Shown: positions 35,040 to 42,846, numbered from the stretch's first letter. The stretch is DNA of 64,000 nt from Isosphaeraceae bacterium EP7 (GCA_038400315.1 CP151667.1:682001-746000), one strand, 5' to 3'. Notes: generated by a model not told the origin, from the letters alone. Translations and numbers: made by a program.

Positions 35040-36398
35040 ATGCCCACCGCGTCTTGCAACGGCCAGATCCCACGCCGGGAGTTCCTCCGCCTCGGCTCCC
35101 TCGCCCTCGGCGGCCTCGGCCTGGCCGACTTGCTCGCCGCACGGGCCGCCGCATCGCGACCCGACCCCGATACCTCGGTCATCCTCTTCTGGATGTGGGG
35201 CGGACCCAGCCAGTTCGAGACCTACGACCCCAAGCCCGACGCCCCCTCCGAGATCATGGGTCCTTTCCGACCCATCTCCACCACCGTGCCCGGCATGGAC
35301 CTCTGCGAACTCTTCCCGCTCCAGGCCCGGCTCGCCGACAAGATCGCCCTGGTCCGCTCCCTGCACCACGAGATGTCGGCCCACAATGACGGCTCGATCG
35401 AGGTGCTGACCGGCAAGACCCCGGTACGCCCCGATCCCACCTCCACCGCCCTCTCGGAGCACCCGGACTTCGGCATGATCGCCAGCCGGGTGCGGGGGAG
35501 CCGGCCCGACGGCATGCCCCGCTATGTCGGCATTCCCCAGCAGCCGTTCATGACCCGCCCGGCCTATCTGGGTGTGGCCCATTCGGCCTTCGCCACCGGC
35601 GACCCCTCGGCCCCCGACCCTCGCCCGCCCGCCTTGAGGCTCGTCGGCGGGCTCGACGGTCGGCGGCTGGATGACCGCCGTGGCCTGATGAATCAGTTCG
35701 ACGGGTTCCGCAGGGGGCTGGACGGTCGAGGCTCGGGGAGCGTCGATCCGTTCCGGGACTCAGCCTTCCAGATGCTCACCAGCCCCAAGGTCGCCAGGGC
35801 CTTCGACCTGTCCCGCGAGGACCCCCGGCTGAGGGACCGTTATGGCCGCCACCTCTGGGGCCAGAGCTGCCTCCTGGCCCGGAGGCTCGCCGAGGCCGGG
35901 TCCTCGGTGATCACGATCGACGCCCTGGCTCCCTCGCTCTCCGAGCGATATTTCAGCTGGGACGACCACATCAACGTGCAGACCCGCTGGGACTTGGGCG
36001 AGGCGATGAAGCACCGGGCACCCTACATGGACCAGGCCCTCTCCACGCTGATCGAGGACGTCTACGCTCGGGGGCTTGACCGTAAGGTACTGATCGTCGC
36101 GGCCGGGGAGTTCGGGCGCACTCCCCGGCTGTCGCATGCCGATGGGCTGATCGGGCGGGACCACTGGCCCTCCGCCCAATCGGCGTTGCTCAGCGGTGGT
36201 GGGTTGCGGATGGGGCAGGTCATCGGGGCGACGAACCGGTGCGGTGAACACCCGGTCGACCGCCCGCTCACGCCGAAGGACCTGCTGGCGACGATCTACC
36301 GCCATCTGGGGATCGATCACGGGGACGTATTCCGGGACCTCTCGGGCAGGCCATTCCCGATCCTGCCGGAAGGCGAGCCGATCCGCGAGCTGATCTGA
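35040..36398 (+). CDS. DUF1501 family protein, Tat-exported, unpaired
   Basis: A 452-residue DUF1501 protein with a twin-arginine-like signal (RREFLRLGSLALGGLGLADLL), the block SVILFWMWGGPSQFETYDPKPDAPSEIMGPF, the LCELFPLQARLADKIALVRSLHHEMSAHNDGS region and the family end-motif AAGEFGRTPRLSHADG. Unlike the gene at 2006 it has no DUF1549 neighbour, and its sequence is of a different subgroup. The ATG at 35040 is chosen because the signal peptide begins there. Activity is unknown. It directly follows copy A of the 71-bp repeat, so its promoter lies within or next to that repeat. Confidence 0.9.
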   Translation: MPTASCNGQIPRREFLRLGSLALGGLGLADLLAARAAASRPDPDTSVILFWMWGGPSQFETYDPKPDAPSEIMGPFRPISTTVPGMDLCELFPLQARLADKIALVRSLHHEMSAHNDGSIEVLTGKTPVRPDPTSTALSEHPDFGMIASRVRGSRPDGMPRYVGIPQQPFMTRPAYLGVAHSAFATGDPSAPDPRPPALRLVGGLDGRRLDDRRGLMNQFDGFRRGLDGRGSGSVDPFRDSAFQMLTSPKVARAFDLSREDPRLRDRYGRHLWGQSCLLARRLAEAGSSVITIDALAPSLSERYFSWDDHINVQTRWDLGEAMKHRAPYMDQALSTLIEDVYARGLDRKVLIVAAGEFGRTPRLSHADGLIGRDHWPSAQSALLSGGGLRMGQVIGATNRCGEHPVDRPLTPKDLLATIYRHLGIDHGDVFRDLSGRPFPILPEGEPIRELI

Positions 36399-36448
36399 GC
36401 GGGCCTCATCATCATGGCCGGGTCCGCTTCGGCGCAAGGTTAATCGGG

Positions 36449-36760
36449 TCAGCCGAACGAGAGCAGCAACCGTTCGACCTCCGCAACCATCGGGAGATGG
36501 TTTGGCGTGCGATACTCGTGCAATCGCTCGCTCCGGAAGTCACCGCGATGCACGACGACGCTGTATTCCCCGTCGGGGTCGCCCTCCGGATACCATCCGA
36601 CATCGACGAAGACGTCTGTCCTGCCGTTTCTGAGATGAAGCAAGTCCTCGCGGAGCCAGGAGCCGGCGAACGCCTCCGGCGAGGGGTCGATCTCCCTGAG
36701 GTCGTGAGAAAGCACGGCCCAGCCGGCGGGGATTCGAAGCGGCTGCAACGGCGGTTCCAT
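36449..36760 (-). CDS. Conserved hypothetical protein
   Basis: A 103-residue soluble protein with the pattern IPAGWAVLSHDLREIDPSPEAF, then EDLLHLRNGRTDVFVDVGWYPEGDPDGEYSVVVHRGD and a final helix. Small proteins with this IPxGW...LREIDP...DxGWYPExDPxGxY pattern recur in bacteria as unnamed family members, often near toxin or immunity genes. No function can be stated. It converges with the DUF1501 gene and diverges from the serine hydrolase with about 165 bp between starts. Confidence 0.65.
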   Translation of the reverse strand: MEPPLQPLRIPAGWAVLSHDLREIDPSPEAFAGSWLREDLLHLRNGRTDVFVDVGWYPEGDPDGEYSVVVHRGDFRSERLHEYRTPNHLPMVAEVERLLLSFG

Positions 36761-36925
36761 CAGCCAGCGACCTCCAACAATTCATTCTCATTCGTATTGG
36801 ACAGGCGGGACCCCCCTTATAACCCTTGCCATCGGAAACGTCGCCAAGCCGATCGGCCGGTCGGCTTCGATCGTGAGCCATAATGGCAGACGCAAACCAC
36901 CGTTTGGTCTTGAGGGAATCATCCC

Positions 36926-38122
36926 GTGAGTCAGTTGACCGAACGCTCAGGGCTTGGCTCGCCGCGAACGCCCCGTACATTCTCACCCTCGTGCGATTCG
37001 CTCGAGCCCCGCCAGTTGCTGGCGACATCCGCTCTTCGAGTCTCCCAGCAAGCTCAAGCGGCATCCACTCCTAACGCCGGCCATTCCGCTCGATTGATGC
37101 AACAGGCGAGGGCCGCTGCCCTCGGCCAAGCCTTGCAGCGCGTGATGGACGAATTCCAGGTGCCAGGAGCCGTCGCGGGAGTGCTGACGCCGGGCATGCG
37201 CCCCTGGTTGGCGGCCCGGGGCTCGGCCGATGTCGCCAGCGGGCGGCCGATGACGCTGAGGGACAATTTCCAAATCCGCAGCGTCACGAAATCTTACACC
37301 GTGACGGTTGTCCTCGAGTTGGCACGGGCTCGGAGGCTGTCGCTGTCCGACACCATCGGGATGTACGTGCCGGGCATCCCCAACGGGGACCGGATCACCC
37401 TCGCCCAACTCTCCGGGATGCGGAGCGGCGTGGAGAACTACACCAGGGTCCCCGCCTTCGGCGAGGCCTTCGTCGCCGACCCCGGCCGCCAGTGGACTGA
37501 CGAAGAACTCGTGGGCCTGGCGACGCCCGAATCGCCGCTGTTCGAGCCTGGCTCGCAGTACGACTACAGCAATACGAACACGGTGCTCCTGGGCATGGTC
37601 GTCGAGAAGGTGACGGGGCGCCCCCTCGGCCAGGCCCTCCGGGGCTGGCTGCTGTCACCACTGAAGTTGTCCGGCACCAGCTACCCGCGGAGTTTCGCCG
37701 CGAGCCGCCCCGCCCCGACGCCCTACCAGGTCACCCCCGGGACCGGCGAGCTGGAAGCCCTCCCTCAGGCAAATCTCTCGTCGCTGGGCCCGTCCGGCGC
37801 CATCGTCGCGACGCTGCCCGACCTGCTGCGTTGGGGAAAGGCCCTGGGCACCGGCCGACTCATCGGCCCCCGACTTCTCCAGCTCCGCGAGGGGCTCGCC
37901 GTCCCGGCGACGAATGGGCCGGAATACAATCGCTACGGACTGGGGATCGGCGAGCTGAAGGGTTGGTGGGGGCATTCCGGCGACGGATTCGGCTTCCAGG
38001 CCGCTACGTTCTACGACCCTGTGAGCCGCTCGGTGATCGCCGTGGCGCTGAACTCGACCCAGCCGGAGCATGTGGGGGTCGAGATCTTCAAGGCGCTCGC
38101 GGACATCGTGCGGCCGGGCTGA
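36926..38122 (+). CDS. Serine beta-lactamase-like hydrolase (class C/DD-peptidase family)
   Basis: A 398-residue member of the beta-lactamase/esterase EstB/D-Ala-D-Ala carboxypeptidase superfamily: SxxK in SVTKSYTV (nucleophile Ser), YxN in YDYSNTN and the third motif HSGDGFGF (HxG instead of KTG). The N-terminus lacks a normal signal peptide but has SCDSLEPRQLLATS, the LEPRxLLA motif that starts many planctomycete extracellular proteins. The start is GTG at 36926. Likely a secreted peptidase or esterase; beta-lactam hydrolysis is not supported specifically. Confidence 0.9.
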   Translation: MSQLTERSGLGSPRTPRTFSPSCDSLEPRQLLATSALRVSQQAQAASTPNAGHSARLMQQARAAALGQALQRVMDEFQVPGAVAGVLTPGMRPWLAARGSADVASGRPMTLRDNFQIRSVTKSYTVTVVLELARARRLSLSDTIGMYVPGIPNGDRITLAQLSGMRSGVENYTRVPAFGEAFVADPGRQWTDEELVGLATPESPLFEPGSQYDYSNTNTVLLGMVVEKVTGRPLGQALRGWLLSPLKLSGTSYPRSFAASRPAPTPYQVTPGTGELEALPQANLSSLGPSGAIVATLPDLLRWGKALGTGRLIGPRLLQLREGLAVPATNGPEYNRYGLGIGELKGWWGHSGDGFGFQAATFYDPVSRSVIAVALNSTQPEHVGVEIFKALADIVRPG

Positions 38123-38480
38123 GGCATGGCGTTCTCGCAGGGGACGATCCGACACCCAGTGCCTCGAAGCGTTCATGACCCCGCGGCAGCCCGCGCTTGA
38201 AAATCCAGACGGGCGTGGTGCTGCCAGGGGCCGCCGAGACACTCCCGCAGGTCGATCGCTTCGACACGGGCGACTCCGTGAATTCACGGGAATCAATCAA
38301 GCAATGACAATGCTTTGTGCCTTAGCGTAATGCCATTCGAGAATGTCCCATTTCCGCCCCTCTTAAGCCCGTGAACGGCCATGCCAAGGCGGTGACGAAT
38401 CGTCGGCAGGGTGCCGGGGAGCAATTGCGGTTATTCTAAGTCCTCCAAGTCGCCGAAGATCGACCATTGTGGGGCGAAGG
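38123..38480. other. Intergenic region with palindromes
   Basis: About 360 bp without a credible gene. It holds a 14-bp palindrome CCGTGAATTCACGG at 38276-38289 and, near 38340, an AGAATGTCCCATTTCCGC motif of the repeat family seen at 39.8-42.7 kb. It must contain the promoter of the Crp/Fnr gene. Confidence 0.55.
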
Positions 38481-39170
38481 ATGCTTCTGAAGTCCGAATG
38501 GGCCGAGCGATTCCTGGATGCCTGTTCGAGGGTCAAATCGGCCCGCCGAAGAACCCTGGCTCCCGGCACGCTGGTCTATTCGGCAGTCCCGGATGGTCAG
38601 TGCTGGGCGGTCACGAGCGGTTACGTGAAGGTCCTCGACCCGCGTTTCGACGGGGGCCGCGCCATTCGACTGATCCTCGGACACGGCGGGCTCTTCGGCG
38701 ATCGGCCTTTCGGGGCGGTCGCGTTCCGCGGGTTCTCGGTGGTGCAACCGGAGCAGGCCATCGCTCACGGCCCCGCAACGGTCATCGCACTGGACCGGAG
38801 TGAGCTCGAAACCGCGTCGCGTGCCGACTCCGAACTGGCGAGTCTCATGCTGGAATCAACGACGGCCCGCGCGCAATTCCTCGAACGGCGTCTGCTCTGG
38901 CAGCTCACCACCCCAATCCGGGCCCGCGTCGCCGCCACGCTCCGCGACCTGATCTGCTTCGAGGGACAGCGGTGCAAGCACGGCCACACGATCGACATCC
39001 GCCTGAGCCACCAGGATCTCTCCGAGCTCGTCGGCGCCGCCCGCCCCGTGGTCAGTGCCGAACTGGTCCGGATGAAGCGAGAGGGTGTGCTCGAATACAC
39101 ACGCTGTTACTTCTGCGTGGACGATCTTGGTGGCCTCGACCGCATCGCCACCGCCCACCCGGCTGATTGA
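38481..39170 (+). CDS. Crp/Fnr-family transcriptional regulator
   Basis: A 229-residue regulator with an N-terminal cyclic-nucleotide-type beta-barrel (about 20-120: TLAPGTLVYSAVPDGQCWAVTSGYVKVLD), dimerisation helix, and C-terminal HTH (IDIRLSHQDLSELVGAARPVVSAELVRMKREGVLE). It lacks the N-terminal four-Cys cluster of FNR, so the effector is not an Fe-S cluster of that type. GTG at 38469 is an alternative start four codons upstream. It is followed by the DUF417 gene, whose upstream region has an FNR-box-like inverted repeat, so this is a likely local regulator. Confidence 0.88.
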   Translation: MLLKSEWAERFLDACSRVKSARRRTLAPGTLVYSAVPDGQCWAVTSGYVKVLDPRFDGGRAIRLILGHGGLFGDRPFGAVAFRGFSVVQPEQAIAHGPATVIALDRSELETASRADSELASLMLESTTARAQFLERRLLWQLTTPIRARVAATLRDLICFEGQRCKHGHTIDIRLSHQDLSELVGAARPVVSAELVRMKREGVLEYTRCYFCVDDLGGLDRIATAHPAD

Positions 39171-39219
39171 GCGGCCCGTGCGGGGCCATCCGGTCATGGC
39201 GGGGGATCAATCCCGGCCA

Positions 39220-39233
39220 GTCATTTGGATGAC
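39220..39233 (+). promoter_or_regulatory. FNR-type inverted repeat upstream of DUF417 gene
   Basis: GTCAT-TTGG-ATGAC is a perfect 5-4-5 inverted repeat with the spacing of Crp/Fnr-family operators, 78 bp before the ATG and 49 bp after the regulator's stop. It is a candidate binding site for the neighbouring regulator. Confidence 0.45.
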
Positions 39234-39311
39234 AGAACCGGCCCGCCTCTCCGGTTAGGATCTCCGGCATAGGGCCGCCTCAATCAGAAGACCAGAGATG
39301 CGAGGATTGTG

Positions 39312-39773
39312 ATGAGTGACCGCTTGAAGTTGATCGGGCTCAATGTTTCACGCTACGGTCTGGTGATCGTCCTGCTCTGGATAGGCGGGATGAAGTTCAC
39401 CGCCTACGAGGCCGAGGGGATCAAGCCGCTGGTGGCGAATAGCCCGCTGATGGGATGGGCCTACAAGGTCATGAGCGTCGGCGCATTCTCCGCGTTCCTT
39501 GGCGTCGTGGAGATCATTGTCGGGCTATTGATCGCCCTTCGACCGGCATGGCCCCTCGGCTCGGCCATCGGAAGCGGTCTCGCCTCCGGGATGTTCCTGA
39601 GCACGCTGACCTTCCTGATCACCACGCCGGGGTGGGAGCCAAGCCTGGGCGGATTCCCTGCTCTCTCCGCCATGCCGGGCCAGTTCGTCCTCAAGGACGT
39701 CGTCCTGTTGGGCGTGGCGATATTCACCGCCGGTGAGGCGCTCGGAGCGGTTCGGCCGCGTGGCGCGGTTTGA
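39312..39773 (+). CDS. DUF417 (YkgB/RclC-like) inner-membrane protein
   Basis: A 153-residue protein with four predicted TM helices; ISRYGLVIVLLWIGGMKFTAYEAEGIKPLVANSPLMGW-type sequence is the DUF417 signature, followed by GAFSAFLGVVEIIVGLLIAL and FPALSAMPGQFVLKDVVLLGVA. In E. coli the related RclC belongs to the reactive-chlorine-stress operon; its mechanism is unknown. ATG at 39312. Control by the adjacent Crp/Fnr protein is plausible. Confidence 0.88.
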   Translation: MSDRLKLIGLNVSRYGLVIVLLWIGGMKFTAYEAEGIKPLVANSPLMGWAYKVMSVGAFSAFLGVVEIIVGLLIALRPAWPLGSAIGSGLASGMFLSTLTFLITTPGWEPSLGGFPALSAMPGQFVLKDVVLLGVAIFTAGEALGAVRPRGAV

Positions 39774-39806
39774 TCGAGGACGAAACGCTCACCCGCTGGA
39801 TATTGC

Positions 39807-39841
39807 AAAGGGGGCATTCTAAAAAGTAGAATGCCCCCTTT
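39807..39841. repeat. Perfect palindrome of the AATGCCCCC family
   Basis: A perfect 15-bp stem (AAAGGGGGCATTCTA / TAGAATGCCCCCTTT) with loop AAAAG, 33 bp after the DUF417 stop. It may act as a terminator for that gene, but its sequence also matches the dispersed AGAATGTCCCCTTT motifs, so it is probably a REP-type element. Confidence 0.8.
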
Positions 39842-39935
39842 GGCCTCCCCCTGTCCCCTTTGCCTCCCCCTAAATTGTAGAATGTCCACTTTGCCCAGAC
39901 TCATGACTCACCGCGTCCGCACCCCGAAGTATTGC

Positions 39936-39970
39936 ATGGTTCGGTTCAAAATATGAATGCATAATGTCCC
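39936..39970 (+). repeat. Local repeat X, copy 1
   Basis: A 35-base block with AATATGAATGCATAATGTCCC that matches 40077-40113 with three substitutions and one indel. The two copies flank copy B of the 71-bp repeat. Confidence 0.75.
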
Positions 39971-39982
39971 ATTTCCGCTCCC

Positions 39983-40053
39983 CTGCATCTCGCCTTCGGT
40001 CGCCGTATCCAGGTCACGGTAAGAACAGTCTGGATGCCACTCTCAATCTTCCG
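39983..40053 (+). repeat. 71-bp dispersed repeat, copy B
   Basis: Same orientation as copy A (34897-34967), 65 of 71 identical. It lies between the two copies of repeat X. Confidence 0.85.
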
Positions 40054-40076
40054 CGTGCCCGTCCGCAAAGAATGGT

Positions 40077-40113
40077 ATGGTTCGATTCAGAATATGAAAT
40101 GCAGAATGTCCCC
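40077..40113 (+). repeat. Local repeat X, copy 2
   Basis: Matches copy 1 at 39936 (AATATGAAATGCAGAATGTCCC core). It continues directly into the pyrimidine-rich minisatellite. Confidence 0.75.
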
Positions 40114-40130
40114 TTCTCCCCTTTTCCCCT

Positions 40131-40262
40131 CCTGTCCCCTTTTCCCCTCCTGTCCCCTTTCGGCCCTCCTGTCCCCTTTCGGCCCTCCTGTCCCCTTTCG
40201 GCCCTCCTGTCCCCTTTCGGCCCTCCTGTCCCCTTTCGGCCCTCCTGTCCCCTTTCGGCCCT
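40131..40262 (+). repeat. 19-bp tandem repeat upstream of TIR-like gene
   Basis: One 18-bp variant unit followed by six exact copies of CCTGTCCCCTTTCGGCCCT, ending 17 bp before the ATG of the TIR-like gene. The unit includes the TGTCCCCTTT core of the nearby dispersed motif, so it probably grew by slippage from that motif. Confidence 0.95.
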
Positions 40263-40279
40263 TACTTCCGCGAAAAATT

Positions 40280-41107
40280 ATGAAGCACACCATGTTCGTC
40301 GGTTCGTCGGTCGAAGGAATTGAGTTGGCTCGAGCTGTTCAATCCGAACTAGCATATGACCTAGATGTTACCTTGTGGAACCAGGATACTTTCGCGCCTA
40401 GCAACAACACGCTAGAGAGTCTGCTCATCTCAGCAAAGCAGTTCGATTTTGGATTATTTGTCTTTTCAGCCGACGACGTTGCGACCATACGTAAAAAGAG
40501 ACACATGGTAGCGAGGGACAACGTTCTCTTCGAATGTGGTTTGTTTTTCGGAGTACTTGGAAGGGATCGCAGCTTCTTCCTCGTTCCTCAAGGCCTCAAA
40601 AACTTCCACATCCCGAGCGATTTGTGGGGGATCACTCCCGCGACTTACACCCCCAACAGTCATGGGGGCAACTTGAGAGCGGCAGTTGGGCCGGCCTGCA
40701 CTCAGATTAGGAATGCCATCAGGAGTCTGGTTGGACAGAACGAGTCATCCCACTCATTGACGGGGTCTTGGACACAGTGCTGGCATTACGAAGGAGGCAC
40801 TTATGCGAACCGAAATGAATCGCGTGTAGAAGTGCGTCAGATCGGAAGCAAAGTTTCTGCAGTCTTCCAAGCGAAGCCGCCTAATGGAGATCGCGCCACG
40901 AATTACTCGATCGAGGGCACAATCGATCACGGTCGCTATGTCACGGGCGTTTGGGGTGATCCGAAGCGTGGCCCCACTTATTATGGATCTTTTCAGTTAT
41001 ACATACACCCCGAGGGCGATTCGATGACTGGTCGATGGGTCGGCTTTCGAGCCAACAATGAAATTTATGGCAATGTTTGGGAGTGGGCTCGCTTACCGAG
41101 CAAATAG
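40280..41107 (+). CDS. TIR-like nucleotide-binding protein with C-terminal beta-rich domain
   Basis: A 275-residue protein. Residues 1-150 match the TIR-like CAP12/Pycsar-type domain (PF10137): MFVGSSVEGIELARAVQSEL, VTLWNQDTFAPSNNTLESLL, FDFGLFVFSADD and RDNVLFECGLFFGVLGRDRSFFLVP, with Glu85 in the conserved RDNVxFExGLF position. Residues 155-275 form an unrecognised beta-rich domain with LTGSWTQCW and MTGRWVGF (lipocalin-like G-x-W pattern), perhaps a sensor. TIR domains of this class cleave NAD or bind nucleotide in antiphage systems. The gene is visibly AT-richer than its surroundings. The ATG at 40280 starts right after the minisatellite. A paired cyclase is not visible, so the trigger is unknown. 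Confidence 0.85.
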   Translation: MKHTMFVGSSVEGIELARAVQSELAYDLDVTLWNQDTFAPSNNTLESLLISAKQFDFGLFVFSADDVATIRKKRHMVARDNVLFECGLFFGVLGRDRSFFLVPQGLKNFHIPSDLWGITPATYTPNSHGGNLRAAVGPACTQIRNAIRSLVGQNESSHSLTGSWTQCWHYEGGTYANRNESRVEVRQIGSKVSAVFQAKPPNGDRATNYSIEGTIDHGRYVTGVWGDPKRGPTYYGSFQLYIHPEGDSMTGRWVGFRANNEIYGNVWEWARLPSK

Positions 41108-41441
41108 CTTAGATCTCTCTTGCCGGCATCAACACGACCTCCACCCTCCGAGAGCGGCGGTAGCGGGGGACCGGCTGACTACCGGCCTCCGCCCTCCGGT
41201 TAAGCCTCGCTCGGCACGACCACTCAGGCCCGCGATGCGGCCCTCCATCCGGGGAGAGGTTTGGGTGACTGGAGAGCGATCCGGGCTAATCAGCCGCTGA
41301 ACAGGGTTTCCACCCTGGTTGGATGGCAATTTCCGACAAGCGTCAAAGTAGGGGACTGGAAATTAGGCACAGACTAACTGGAAAGGCGTAGCCCCAGCGT
41401 GGTACGATTGCTTAATCTGGAGTTTTCTTGGAGAGCAGCGA
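41108..41441. other. Intergenic region between TIR-like and SIR2-like genes
   Basis: About 330 bp. The first 200 are GC-rich and host-like, with no readable gene; the last 100 are AT-richer and probably carry the promoter of the next gene. The composition break suggests that the two flanking genes were not a compact operon. Confidence 0.5.
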
Positions 41442-42479
41442 ATGGCAGTTATCGTCGACGACAGCTTAGAAAATTATGCCGACGTTCTTGATCGCTTTAA
41501 GGACAAGAGACCAGCTCTGCTACTGGGGAATGGCGCAAGTCGCGCAGTTTGGGATGATTTCAAATATCCCTCATTGTTCGATAAGGCTTGCGACGCTAAT
41601 CGCCCATTCTGCTTGAGCGAAGACGACATTGATGTCTTTCGAGAGCTTGATGACACGCATAACTTCGAGCTGGTTCTTTCTTCCTTGATGACTTCGAAGA
41701 GAATAAACGAAATCTTCAGAATGCCGACAGTCGAAATAACAAATAGCTATTACAACATTCGCCAGGCCTTATTCTCAGCCGTTGGCGAAATTCATGTTCC
41801 GTACGCACTGATAAAGCCCAAAACAAAACGGGCCATCAAAGCAGAGCTATCAAATTACAGGACAATTTTTACGACAAATTATGATCTTCTAGCCTATTGG
41901 AGTTACATGGAAGAATCTTCTCCGTTTAAAGATTTTTTTTGGGGCGATGACAATATTTTCGACCCCGGCAACACTTCGCTTTGGGATGACAAGACAACAA
42001 TTCTCTATTTGCACGGTGCGCTACACCTGTATAAAGAAAAAGGCGGTCATACAAGAAAGCATGTAACCGAGGAGGACGGTGACTCGTTGCTGGAATTGAT
42101 TCGCAAAAGCGACCAGATCCCCTTGTTTGTCAGCGAAGGGCACTGGAAGGACAAAAGAGCAGCAATCCTTGCGAATGACTACCTAGCGTTTGCTTATAGG
42201 ACCTTCTCCCAAAACCGCATCAACCTCGTTGTGTTCGGACAAGCACTGAATCAAGAATTCGATAAACACATCGTCGATTCCATCCATAAAATGCGTGGCT
42301 GGAACAATTTAGCTTCCGCTGCTTTTGAGATAGCGATCTCAATATTCCCTGAAGACTCTTATGATGTGATTGAAATAAAGCGGCGGCTTCTCAAAGCGTT
42401 CCCGAATAAGACCTTGTATTTTTATGACAGCAGAACCCATCCGCTCGGCAATTCCGCACTTCGCGTGGGGAGGAGCTAA
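41442..42479 (+). CDS. DUF4917/SIR2-like protein
   Basis: A 345-residue soluble protein resembling DUF4917, a SIR2-related Rossmann family: LLLGNGASRAVWDDF at about 27-40 (nucleotide-binding G-N-G), IFTTNYDLLAYW near 144-155 and ILYLHGALHLYKEKGG near 187-202, followed by LVVFGQALNQEFDKHIVDSI. SIR2-like proteins of defence systems deplete NAD+ on infection; DUF4917 members occur next to such genes, but their activity is not proven. Codon use is strongly AT-rich (many AAT, AAA, TTT codons), unlike the host genes, which indicates recent transfer. It may act with the TIR-like gene 334 bp upstream. Confidence 0.8.
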   Translation: MAVIVDDSLENYADVLDRFKDKRPALLLGNGASRAVWDDFKYPSLFDKACDANRPFCLSEDDIDVFRELDDTHNFELVLSSLMTSKRINEIFRMPTVEITNSYYNIRQALFSAVGEIHVPYALIKPKTKRAIKAELSNYRTIFTTNYDLLAYWSYMEESSPFKDFFWGDDNIFDPGNTSLWDDKTTILYLHGALHLYKEKGGHTRKHVTEEDGDSLLELIRKSDQIPLFVSEGHWKDKRAAILANDYLAFAYRTFSQNRINLVVFGQALNQEFDKHIVDSIHKMRGWNNLASAAFEIAISIFPEDSYDVIEIKRRLLKAFPNKTLYFYDSRTHPLGNSALRVGRS

Positions 42480-42846
42480 CGACCAGAGGCCGTAAAGGGG
42501 ACATTCTGCATTTCAGAATTCCCCATCCGATCGAGAAGCTGTCCCTGAGCGACAAACCTTCATTCTGGCCTTTTGCCCATCTCATTCATTGTCCTAGTCT
42601 ACGACACGACTGCACTCACAGTGCTTTGAGCAAGCCCGCTAACGGGCGGATCGTGGACTGTTTGCTTCGGGATAATGGAATTATTTCCCATTTTGTCCAT
42701 TTTTCAGATGCAGAACGTCCCTCTTAGGGGATATTCTCTAAAAAGGTCCAAAACTCGCGCAACGCCGCGCGGGCCGGCCCGCTTCGCCGACGTCGGCGAA
42801 ACTCTCGCACAACTCGGATTCCGCACCCAGGAAGCGACGCAGCACC
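42480..42846. other. Repeat-bearing region after SIR2-like gene
   Basis: About 370 bp with an imperfect hairpin (42497-42524), a second degenerate copy of the motif near 42710-42737 and, from 42770, the GACGTCGGCGAAA / AAGCGACGCAGCACC leader of the following HGLAG paralog. No gene is seen. Confidence 0.6.
42497..42524 (-). repeat. AATGTCCCC-family hairpin, right flank of AT-rich insert
   Basis: GGGGACATTCTG pairs with CAGAATTCCCC with one bulge. Its conserved arm is in opposite orientation to the AGAATGTCCCC copy at 40103, so the TIR/SIR2 pair lies between inverted copies. Confidence 0.6.

Larger units (their letters stand above)
39774..40279. other. Repeat-rich intergenic region before the TIR-like gene
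   Basis: About 500 bp composed almost entirely of repeats, in order: a perfect palindrome (39807-39841), an AATGTCCAC motif (39880s), copy X1 (39936-39970), copy B of the 71-bp repeat (39983-40053), copy X2 (40077-40113) and a 19-bp tandem repeat (40131-40262). No gene is seen; the promoter of the TIR-like gene must lie in or between repeats. Confidence 0.75.

Noticed and set aside
40131-40262. CRISPR-like array
   Set aside because: The 19-bp units are contiguous with no spacers and no cas genes are nearby; it is a minisatellite.
40034-40279. Pro/Phe/Ser-rich N-terminal extension of the TIR-like protein
   Set aside because: The frame runs through the tandem repeat; the TIR-like domain starts at the ATG at 40280 and the repeat peptide is a by-product.
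42597-42670. tRNA-like region (GAGCAAGCCCGCTAACGGGC)
   Set aside because: The short CCCGC/GCGGG-type stem does not extend to a cloverleaf; no acceptor stem or CCA end.
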